Part shown: one piece after another, positions 1-7,000 of the stretch | Position numbering within the stretch: position 1 is the stretch's first letter | Layout of the letters: every line of letters starts with the position of its first letter | Translations under genes and position numbers: made by a program | The notes under the pieces: generated by a model | Told to the model about the DNA's origin: nothing | What the model saw: only the letters and a program-made list of their open reading frames with translations | Databases searched by the model: none | NCBI GenBank assembly: GCA_041685075.1 | Contig: JAWLGN010000287.1 | Coordinates: 1 to 7,147 of the forward strand | Direction: 5' to 3' | Source: JAMCRM01 sp041685075 | Lineage (GTDB): Bacteria > Acidobacteriota > Terriglobia > Bryobacterales > Bryobacteraceae | Length of the DNA: 7,147 nt

Positions 1-1
1 G

Positions 2-1534
2 GAGCGCTTGCGCGCCGGCGGCGGCCCGGAGCGCATCGCCAAACAACACCGCGCCGGCAAACTGACCGCGCGGGAACGCATCGCCGCCCTCATCGATCCG
101 GGCGCGCTGTTTGTCGAAGTAGGGCTGCTGGCGGCCTACGACCGCTACGACGGCCAGGCCCCCGCCGCGGGCGTGGTGACGGGCTTCGCGCGCATCGAGG
201 GCCGCCCCGCCGTCATCGTCGCCAACGACGCTACCGTGAAGGCCGGGGCCTGGTGGCCCGAAACGGTCTCCAAGATCCTGCGCGCCCAGGAGATCGCCAT
301 GCGCAACCGCGTGCCCATCGTCTACCTGGTGGACTCGGCCGGGGTCAACCTGCCCTACCAGGACGATATCTTTCCCGGGCAGTATGGCGGCGGGCGCATT
401 TTCTACTATAATTCGCTTATGCGGCGCAAGCTCCGTGTGCCGCAGATTGCCGCCGTCATGGGCCCCTGCATCGCCGGCGGCGCCTATCTTCCCGCGCTGA
501 GCGACTTCATCGTGATGGTGGAGGGGACGAGCTTTATGGGCTTGGGCGGCCCGAACCTCGTCAAGGGCGCTACCGGCCAGGCCGTGGACGCGGAAGAACT
601 CGGCGGAGCGCGGCTCCATACCACGGTCAGCGGCGTGGCCCACTACATGGCCCGGGACGACCGCGACTGCCTGGAGCGCATCCGGCAGCAGTTCCGCGCC
701 TTGCCCGCGCCGCCCTCCGCACCCGAAGCCGCCGCTCCCGCGCGCCCGCCCGAGGACCTCTACTCCCTGCTGCCCCCCGACCACCGCCTGCCCTACAACA
801 TGGAGGAGGTCATCCTGCGCATCTTCGACGGCGGCGAATTCGTCGAGTTCCAGCCCGAGTTCGCCCCCGAGATGCTCTGCGCTCACATGCGGCTCTCGGG
901 CTATCCTGTGGCGGTCATCGCCAACCGCCGCGGATTTCTGCGCTCCCACGGGCGCCCGCGGGTGGGCGGCATCGTCTACACCGAATCGGCGCGCAAGACC
1001 GCCTACTTCGTCGAGGCCAACGAGCGCCTGGGCCGGCCGATTGTCTACCTTCAGGACGTGACGGGCTTCATGGTGGGGCCCGAGGCCGAGCGCGAGGGCA
1101 TCATCCGGGCCGGCGCCGAGATGGTGGAGGCCATGGCCTGCACCACCGTGCCCAAGATCGTCCTCACCCTCAGCCACGCCAGCGGCGCAGGCTACTACGC
1201 CATGGCGGGCCAGGGCTTCGACCCGCACTTCACCTTCGCCTGGCCCACCGCGCGCATCGGGGTGATGGAGGGCGAATCCGCCGTGCAGGCCATGTATTCG
1301 GCGGAACTCGAACGTCTAAAGGCCGCGGGCCGGCCCGTGCCGGAGGAACTACAGGCCGACATCGAGCGCACCCGCGCCAACTACGAGCGCTGGCTCGACG
1401 CGCGCTATGCCGCGGCGCGCGGGCACGTGGACGCCATCCTCGATCCGCTCGAAACCCGCGCGGTGCTCACCCTGGCGCTAGAGGTCGCGCTCCACCGCCC
1501 GCGCGGCGAACACCTGGTGCTGGAGGTCCAGTGA
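2..1534 (+). CDS. Acyl-CoA carboxylase carboxyltransferase (beta) subunit, methylcrotonyl-CoA carboxylase-like; 5'-partial
   Basis: This is the carboxyltransferase subunit of a biotin-dependent acyl-CoA carboxylase. It moves CO2 from carboxybiotin to an acyl-CoA in the cytoplasm, together with a biotin carboxylase/biotin carrier subunit not in this window. Numbering from the TTG at position 8, the order is the family opening GKLTARERI (about 19-27), N-terminal crotonase-fold half with GPCIAGGAY (152-160), and C-terminal half with the second oxyanion segment SGAGYYAMAG (392-401) followed by FAWPTARIGVMEGESA. The segment SAGVNLPYQDDIFPG resembles methylcrotonyl/geranyl-CoA carboxylases more than propionyl-CoA ones. 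The frame is open to the window edge and family members have residues before the first motif, so the true start is probably upstream. The TTG at 8 has a GGAG only 3 bases away and is a poor start. The stop overlaps the next start by 4 bases. The AtuA and crotonase neighbours support branched acyl-CoA catabolism; methylcrotonyl-CoA is likeliest, geranyl-CoA possible. Confidence 0.9.
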   Translation, partial: ERLRAGGGPERIAKQHRAGKLTARERIAALIDPGALFVEVGLLAAYDRYDGQAPAAGVVTGFARIEGRPAVIVANDATVKAGAWWPETVSKILRAQEIAMRNRVPIVYLVDSAGVNLPYQDDIFPGQYGGGRIFYYNSLMRRKLRVPQIAAVMGPCIAGGAYLPALSDFIVMVEGTSFMGLGGPNLVKGATGQAVDAEELGGARLHTTVSGVAHYMARDDRDCLERIRQQFRALPAPPSAPEAAAPARPPEDLYSLLPPDHRLPYNMEEVILRIFDGGEFVEFQPEFAPEMLCAHMRLSGYPVAVIANRRGFLRSHGRPRVGGIVYTESARKTAYFVEANERLGRPIVYLQDVTGFMVGPEAEREGIIRAGAEMVEAMACTTVPKIVLTLSHASGAGYYAMAGQGFDPHFTFAWPTARIGVMEGESAVQAMYSAELERLKAAGRPVPEELQADIERTRANYERWLDARYAAARGHVDAILDPLETRAVLTLALEVALHRPRGEHLVLEVQ

Positions 1535-2865
1535 TCCGCATCGCCAACGGCCAGGGCTTCTGGGGCGACTGGCTGGAAGCCCCCGCGCGCCTGGTGGAAG
1601 GCGGCCCGCTCGACTACCTCACGCTCGACTACCTGGCGGAGGTCACCATGTCCATCCTCCAGAAACAGAAGCGGGCCGCCCCCGAGTTGGGCTACGCGCA
1701 CGACTTCCCGCCGCTGATGGGTCGCCTGGCCAAACCACTGCTCGACCGCGGGGTGAAGGTGGTGGCCAATGCCGGAGGCGTCAACCCCGTGGCCTGTGCC
1801 CGCGCGGTGAAGCGCGCCGCCCCGGCGCTGCGGGTGGCGGTCGTGCTGGGCGACGACCTTTTCCCGCGCCTGGGCGAACTCGTTGCCGCGGGCCACGAAA
1901 TGCGGGATCCCGAAACCGGCGAGCCGCTCAGCGCCGTTCTCGACCGCGTCCTGGCGGCCAACGCCTACCTGGGCGCTTTCCCGCTGGCCGAGGCGCTTTC
2001 GACCGGCGCCGACGTGGTCATTTGCGGGCGCTGCGCCGACCCGGCCCTTGCCATGGCCCCCATGATTCACCGCTTCGGATGGCGCGAGACCGACTGGGAC
2101 TGCCTGGCGGGCGGCGCCGTTGCCGGCCACATCATCGAGTGTGGCGCACAGGCCACCGGCGGCAACACCCAGGCCGGATGGCGAGAAATGCCGGATCTCG
2201 CCGATATCGGCTACCCCATCGTGGAGGCCGAGCCGGACGGCAGCTTCGGCGTCACCAAGCACCCCGGCACAGGCGGCGCGGTAACGGTGGCGGGCGTCAC
2301 CGAGCAGTTGGTTTATGAAATCGGCGATCCCACGAGTTTCACAACGCCCGATTGCATCGCCGACTTCACCACCATCTCGCTGAAACAGGCAGGACCGGAC
2401 CGCGTGCGCGTCACCGGCGTGCGCGGCGCGCCGCGGCCGGAAAACCTGAAGCTGTCGATCGCCTGCGCGGCGGGCTGGAAGGCCGTGGGCACCCTGGTCT
2501 ACACCTGGCCCGAGGCGCTCGAAAAAGCCCGCGCCGCCGAGGCCATCGTGCGGGAGCGCCTGGCGCGCCTGGACCTCCGGTTCGACGCCATCCACGCCGA
2601 GTACTTCGGGGTGAATGCCTGCCTGGGTCCCGCGGCGCCGCCCAACCCGGAGCCGCCCGAAGTGCAACTGCGCATCGCGGTGCGCGGGCCCGACCGCGAG
2701 CACGTCGAACGCTTCACCCGCGAATTGACGCCCCTGGTGCTGAGCGGCCCGCCCGGCGCCACGGGCTACGGGGAGGGACGCCCGCGCGTGCGCGAGGTGG
2801 TGGCTTACCGTTCGGCCCTCATCCCCCGGCAGGAGATCCGCACCCGTGTGGAGGTGGTCGCATGA
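1531..2865 (+). CDS. AtuA-family (DUF1446, acyclic terpene utilisation) protein, N-terminal-domain-only form
   Basis: The 444-residue protein matches the large DUF1446 domain of AtuA, a conserved protein of acyclic terpene and branched acyl-CoA gene clusters; I know of no established biochemical activity. Family landmarks are NGQGFWGDW at residues 7-15, NAGGVNP at 80-86, the stretch around CGRCADPALAMAP in the middle, CGAQATGGN at 204-212, and GAPRPENLKL near 299. No signal peptide or membrane segment is apparent, so it is probably cytosolic. The start is GTG, overlapping the upstream TGA as GTGA. A GGAGGT lies at 1522-1527, rather close (3 bases), but the conserved motif begins by residue 7, so no later start fits. 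The C-terminal domain found fused in Pseudomonas AtuA is missing here and is encoded by the next gene, overlapping by ATGA. A joint role with the carboxylase and crotonase is inferred from context only. Confidence 0.9.
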   Translation: MIRIANGQGFWGDWLEAPARLVEGGPLDYLTLDYLAEVTMSILQKQKRAAPELGYAHDFPPLMGRLAKPLLDRGVKVVANAGGVNPVACARAVKRAAPALRVAVVLGDDLFPRLGELVAAGHEMRDPETGEPLSAVLDRVLAANAYLGAFPLAEALSTGADVVICGRCADPALAMAPMIHRFGWRETDWDCLAGGAVAGHIIECGAQATGGNTQAGWREMPDLADIGYPIVEAEPDGSFGVTKHPGTGGAVTVAGVTEQLVYEIGDPTSFTTPDCIADFTTISLKQAGPDRVRVTGVRGAPRPENLKLSIACAAGWKAVGTLVYTWPEALEKARAAEAIVRERLARLDLRFDAIHAEYFGVNACLGPAAPPNPEPPEVQLRIAVRGPDREHVERFTRELTPLVLSGPPGATGYGEGRPRVREVVAYRSALIPRQEIRTRVEVVA

Positions 2866-3179
2866 GCCTGCGGCTCGCAGACATCGCGCACACCCGTTCG
2901 GGCGACAAGGGCGACAGCGCCAATATCGGGGTGGTGGCCCGGGAGCCGCGCTATTACCCCGCGCTCTTGCGCGAGTTGACGGCCGAGCGCGTCAAACAAT
3001 ATCTCGGAACGCTGGCGCCCGGTCCCGTAGTGCGCTACGAGTTGCCGAACCTGTACGCCCTCAACTTCGTGCTGCACCGAGCGCTCGACGGCGGCGGCAC
3101 CGTCTCGCTGCGGACCGACGCGCAGGGCAAGACCCTGGGGGCGGCGCTGCTCGGCATGGAGATAGAAGCCCATGAGTGA
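2862..3179 (+). CDS. AtuA C-terminal-domain-like small protein (ferredoxin-fold type)
   Basis: This 105-residue protein corresponds to the C-terminal domain of longer AtuA proteins. The diagnostic block is HTRSGDKGDSANIG at residues 10-23, with a second conserved block LPNLYALNFVL at 61-71, a GGG turn at 77-79 and the closing DAQGKTLGAALLGMEI at 86-101. The reading frame stays open far upstream, so the start must be chosen. ATG at 2862 is supported by a strong GGAGGT at 2850-2855 with a 6-base spacer, by an ATGA overlap with the previous stop, and by the family beginning just before its HTRSGDKGD block. It ends 8 bases inside the crotonase gene. No enzymatic activity can be assigned. It probably works with, or binds, the DUF1446 protein encoded just before it, which is inferred from the fused arrangement elsewhere. 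Confidence 0.87.
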   Translation: MSLRLADIAHTRSGDKGDSANIGVVAREPRYYPALLRELTAERVKQYLGTLAPGPVVRYELPNLYALNFVLHRALDGGGTVSLRTDAQGKTLGAALLGMEIEAHE

Positions 3180-3930
3180 GCACCTGGAAATCCGGCGCGA
3201 CGGGCGGCTGGTCGAGATCGCGCTCAACCGCCCGGAGAAGCGCAACGCTTTGAACGTGCCGCTGTGCATCGCCCTGGCCGATGCCCTCGAACAGGCTGCC
3301 GCCGATCCCCAAACCGGCGCTATTCTCCTGACTGCCAATGGGAAAGCCTTCTGCGCCGGGATGGACCTGGACGAGATGCTCGAGTTCGCCCGGGCAACAC
3401 CCCGACCGGAAGGCGACCCCGCGGCCGAAGCCCACGAGCGCCTGTTCACGGTCGGTTCGCGCATCAATAAACCGCTGGTGGCGGCCGTTCGGGGGCCGGC
3501 ACTCGCCGGCGGCATGGGCCTGGCGGCCAACTGTCACGTAGTGGTGGCGGCCGAGGACGCCCTCTTCGGCCTCACCGAGATCCGCATTGGCTTGTGGCCC
3601 TTCCTGGTCTTCCGCGCGGTGGCCGCGGCCGTGGGGGAGCGGCGCGCAGTCGAGATGGCGCTCACCGGCCGCACCTTTTCCGGACGGGAGGCGGCGCAGT
3701 ACGGCTTGGCGCACTACGTGCAGCCTGCCGAGGAAGTGGAAGCCAAGGCGCGGGAAATTGCCCAAGGTATCGCCGCGGCAAGCCCCGAGGCCATACGCGC
3801 CGGGATGGCTTCGGTGCGCCGCAGCCGCGGCAAATCCGCCGCCGAAGCCGGGGAGATCGCCCGCCGCTACCGCGAGGAGGTCATCCAAAGCGAAGCATTT
3901 CGGGAGGAGCTGCGGCGATGGCGGCATTAG
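3172..3930 (+). CDS. Enoyl-CoA hydratase/isomerase (crotonase) family protein, probable methylglutaconyl-CoA hydratase-type
   Basis: This 252-residue crotonase has a complete family layout: LNRPEKRNAL at 18-27, the CoA/oxyanion segment GKAFCAGMDLDEM at 57-69, RGPALAGGMGLAANCH at 107-122, and LFGLTEIRIGLWPFLVFRAV at 131-150. Compared with the classical mitochondrial hydratase, the second catalytic glutamate is present as Glu136, but the first is replaced by Gly116. Several bacterial hydratases of leucine and terpene routes, as I recall them, share that feature. Together with the carboxyltransferase and AtuA genes, the likely step is hydration of 3-methylglutaconyl-CoA or its isohexenyl homologue. 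A different enoyl-CoA hydratase or isomerase activity cannot be excluded. The ATG lies 8 bases before the preceding stop and has GGAG at 3158-3161 with a 10-base spacer. It is the last gene of the operon; a 149-base gap follows. Confidence 0.88.
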   Translation: MSEHLEIRRDGRLVEIALNRPEKRNALNVPLCIALADALEQAAADPQTGAILLTANGKAFCAGMDLDEMLEFARATPRPEGDPAAEAHERLFTVGSRINKPLVAAVRGPALAGGMGLAANCHVVVAAEDALFGLTEIRIGLWPFLVFRAVAAAVGERRAVEMALTGRTFSGREAAQYGLAHYVQPAEEVEAKAREIAQGIAAASPEAIRAGMASVRRSRGKSAAEAGEIARRYREEVIQSEAFREELRRWRH

Positions 3931-3938
3931 TTTCCCAA

Positions 3939-3977
3939 ATTGTGCAGGTTGGCGTATGCACCACAATATATAGTGGG
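3939..3977 (+). other. Imperfect inverted repeat after the crotonase stop
   Basis: ATTGTG at 3939-3944 is complementary to CACAAT at 3962-3967. Alternatively, an inner stem forms from GTGCA (3942-3946) and TGCAC (3957-3961). An outer CCCA (3934-3937) could pair with TGGG (3974-3977). It sits 9 bases after the operon's last stop codon, where a terminator would be expected, but no run of T follows and the stems are short. It could be a weak or factor-assisted terminator, an operator-like dyad, or chance. Confidence 0.25.
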
Positions 3978-3987
3978 CTCCAAAAGA

Positions 3988-4037
3988 ACAGCGCTGTATG
4001 GGGTGCGGCAGGTATTTACTTTTGCTCCCAGCGCGGT
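3988..4037. promoter_or_regulatory. Palindrome ACAGCGCTGT with a near copy 40 bp downstream; possible operator pair
   Basis: Positions 3988-3997 read ACAGCGCTGT, a perfect 10-bp palindrome. Positions 4028-4037 read CCAGCGCGGT, identical at 8 of 10 positions, with centres 40 bp apart, roughly four helical turns. The second copy lies within the spacer of the promoter proposed for smc, so a bound regulator could block it. The two halves GCGCTG (3991-3996) and CAGCGC (4029-4034) could also form the base of a stem-loop. The repeat is short and GC-rich, so coincidence is a real alternative. Confidence 0.3.
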
Positions 4038-4043
4038 TAGTAT
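4015..4043 (+). promoter_or_regulatory. Candidate sigma70-like promoter for smc
   Basis: TTTACT at 4015-4020 (4 of 6 matches to TTGACA) is separated by 17 bases from TAGTAT at 4038-4043 (4 of 6 matches to TATAAT). Transcription would start near 4050 and give a leader of about 30 bases carrying the GAGG ribosome site at 4067-4070. The gap is visibly richer in A and T than the genes on both sides, as expected for a promoter region. An alternative -10-like TATAGT at 3969-3974 has no well-placed -35 partner. Confidence 0.4.
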
Positions 4044-4066
4044 GGTTACAACTCCCCCGAGCGGAC

Positions 4067-4082
4067 GAGGTAACGAGTCTTG
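4067..4082 (+). promoter_or_regulatory. Ribosome binding site and TTG start of smc
   Basis: GAGG at 4067-4070 stands 9 bases before a TTG at 4080-4082. An in-frame TAA at 4071-4073 closes the frame directly upstream, so the start cannot lie earlier. The next in-frame ATG is at 4104, inside the conserved SMC opening. Starting there would remove LKLKRVE, which SMC proteins normally have. TTG at 4080 is therefore the best start. Confidence 0.75.
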
Positions 4083-7000
4083 CTGAAACTGAAACGCGTC
4101 GAAATGCAGGGGTTCAAGTCCTTCTGCGACCGGACGGAGCTGCGCTTTAACGGCGGCGGCATTGCGGCCGTCGTGGGTCCCAATGGCTGCGGGAAGTCGA
4201 ACATCAGCGATGCCATCAGTTGGGTGTTGGGCGAGCAGTCGGCCAAGAGCCTGCGGGGCACCCGCATGGAGGACGTGATCTTCGCCGGCACGCGCGACCG
4301 CAAGCCGGTGGGCATGGCCTACGTGACCCTCACGCTCGTGGTCCCGGAGTCGGCGCGCCAGGGTGAAGTGCTTCAACTCGACCTGGAAAACGGGGTTAAC
4401 GGCAAAACCAACGGTCATAACGGCTCGGGGCAGGTAAACGGCCAGGCGGGGCCCGCGGCGCGGGCGGCATCGGGCAATGGCGAGATCACCATCACCCGGC
4501 GGCTCTACCGCTCGGGCGAAAGCGAATACCTCATCAACGGACGCACCGCGCGGTTGCGCGACATCCAGGAACTGTTCATGGGCACGGGCCTGGGCCCGGA
4601 GAGCTACGCCATCATCGAGCAGGGGCGCATCGGGCAGATTCTGAGTTCCCGGCCGCAAGACCGGCGCAACATCATCGAAGAAGCCGCCGGCGTCACCAAG
4701 TACAAGACCCGCAAGCGCCTCTCGGAGGCGAAGCTGGAAGGCGCCAAACAGAACCTGGCGCGCGTCTTCGACATCCTCGAGGAGGTGACCCGGCAGGTCA
4801 ATTCCCTGAAGCGGCAGGCATCCAAGGCGCGGCGATACGGCGAACTGAAGGCCGAAATGGACGCGCGGCTGCGGGTGGTGCTGGCCGGGCGCTACCAACT
4901 GCTCGAGCGCGACGCGGCCAAGGCGGCGCTGGATCTGAACATGGCCGACGCGGAGCTGAAGGCGCGCTCCGGGGAGGTGGCCGCCGGGGAGAAGCAGTCC
5001 GAATCGCTGCGCGCCGTCTGTTTCGAAACCGAGCGGCGCCTCACCGAAACGCGCCGGCTGCTGGCGGAACACAAGGTCGAAGCCGAGCGCACGCGCGGGC
5101 GCCTGGAAGCGCAGGTGCGCGAAAGCGGCGCCATCGAGCAGCGCATCGCCGAGGCCGAGCGCGAGTCCCAGGAGTTGGACACCCGGCTGGAGCGCCTGGA
5201 CGCGGAACTGGAAGCCCAGCGCGCGGGCTTGGACGAACTGGACCGCCGCATCGCCGGCTCCCGCGAACAGTTGCAGGAGAAGAACCTCCAGCGCGACGGC
5301 TTGCAAACCCGCGTGCGGGAACGCGAGAAGGCCATCGAGGCCGGCCGCCAGGCGGTGCTGCGGCTGCTCGGCGAGGCCTCTACGCTGCGCAACCAGCTCG
5401 CCCAGATCGATGAATACCTGGCGGGCATCGACCGCGAGTCGGCGCGCTCGAACCGCGAGGCCGAGGTGGCGTCGGCCGAAATCGAACGGCTCAACGCCGC
5501 CAAGGCCAAGCTGGCCGAGGACGTGGCCCGGCGCCAGCTTGAACTGGAACAGATCACCAGCGAGCGGCGCAAGACCGAAGAAGAGTTGAGCGTGCGGCGG
5601 CAGAACGCAGTCGAGCTGCGCCGGCGCATCGAAGCGCTGCAAACCGAGTGCTCGCGGTTGAAGGCGCGCAAGGAATCGGTCGAGAACGTGCTTGCCCACC
5701 GCAGCTACACCACCGACGCGGTGAAACGGCTGTTCGCCGCCGTCGAAAAGGGCAAGGCGCCGGGCTTGAAACCGCTGGGCCTGCTGGCCGATTACGTCGA
5801 GGTGGACCCGGCGTTCGAAAAGCCCGTCGAGGAGTTCCTGCACGAAGAGCTGGAATATGTAGTGGTGGAGAACTGGAGCCAGGCCGGGCAGGGGCTGGAT
5901 TTCCTGCGCTCGGAACTGGACGGCCGCGCCACCTTCATGATCCATCCGGACAAGAACGGCAACGGCAAGCCCCACCTGCCCGAACCGGCCATCGGGCCGG
6001 AGACCGGCATCGTGGCGCGGCTGAGCGATGCCGTGCGGCTCACCAACGGCCTGACCGACCGCGCCGCCGACCTGCTGCCGCGCGTCTCCCTCTGCTTCGT
6101 GGCGGAGGACCGCGCCGCGGCCGAGCGGCTGGCCATGGCCTATCCCCACCTCTACTTCTTGCTGCCCGATGGCTACTGCTATCACGGCCACACGCTCAGC
6201 GGCGGGAAGAAGACCGGCTCCGGCCCCTTGCAGCTCAAGCGCGAGGCGCGCGAGCTGGGGGTGGAACTGGCGGCCAAACAGCGGGCGCTCGATGCCGAGG
6301 CGGCCCGCCTGGAGGAGTTGAACCGCGAGATCGCCGGCACGGAGGCTGCGCTCGAGCGCTTGCGCAGCGCGCAACAGGCGAGCGAGAAGGACCGCGTGGC
6401 GCTCGACCACGAGATGCGCAAGCTGGGCGACGATCTCTCCCGCGCCAATTCGCGCCTCTCGGTGGCGCGGCTGGAACTGGAACGGCTACGGCGCGACAGC
6501 CAGCGCTCGGCAGAGCAGCGCGAGCGCAGCCTGGCCGCGGTGGAAGAGAAGGAGCGGCTCAAGGCCGAGGGCGAGGGTAAGCTTGAAGCCGAGCGGCAGG
6601 AGCTGGAAAAGCTGGAAGCGCAACTGGCTACCATCGCGGAAGAGCACTCCGTGCTGCGCGCCGAACTGGCGCAGCTTGAAGAGCGCCACCGCGGCCAGCG
6701 CGCCGCGCTCGCCAAGGTGGAACAGCAGCACCGGGAGATGGCTGCGCGGCGCGGCCGCATCGCCCCGGAGATCGAGCGCCTGGGCGTCGAGCGCGCCCGC
6801 CTGCTGGCCGATAACATCGAGCTGGATCGCAAGGTGGTGGAACTGGGCGAGCGCATCCGCGAGGCTGAAGCCGCCGAAAACCAGCTCGCCGCCGAGGAGG
6901 CTAAACAGCGCGAGGCCCTGCACATCGGCGAGGAGCAGCTCAAGACCCTGCGCGCCGAGGTGCAGGAGTTGATGGAGCGCCGCGGGCAGATCGAGGTCGA

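Noticed and set aside
8..10. TTG at position 8 as the true start of the carboxyltransferase gene
   Set aside because: The frame is open to the window edge, the GGAG at 1-4 is only 3 bases away, and family members have residues before this point, so the gene is better treated as 5'-partial.
1405..2703. Open frame of 432 codons on the minus strand opposite the AtuA gene
   Set aside because: It shows no recognisable domain, and the + strand carries clear DUF1446 motifs throughout. It is treated as a mirror of GC-rich codon use.
2352..2861. Possible N-terminal extension of the small AtuA C-terminal-type protein, since its frame is open upstream
   Set aside because: The upstream portion is Arg/Ala/Gly-rich with no motif and overlaps the whole end of the DUF1446 gene. 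The ATG at 2862 has a strong ribosome site and matches the domain start.
3939..3977. A proper rho-independent terminator after the operon
   Set aside because: The stems are short or interrupted and are followed by mixed AT sequence rather than a T tract, so it was kept only as a low-confidence inverted repeat.
3927..6410. Very long open frame (827 codons) on the minus strand opposite smc
   Set aside because: Its translation is a compositionally biased Gly/Ala/Leu/Arg/Gln sequence with no family motif, and it lies exactly opposite the strongly conserved SMC coding frame. Long antisense frames are expected in GC-rich coding DNA.
5648..6580. Open frame of 310 codons on the + strand inside smc, in another frame
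   Set aside because: The translation is low-complexity Arg/Ala/Gly without motifs. The SMC frame continues unbroken through the same region and encodes the conserved hinge.
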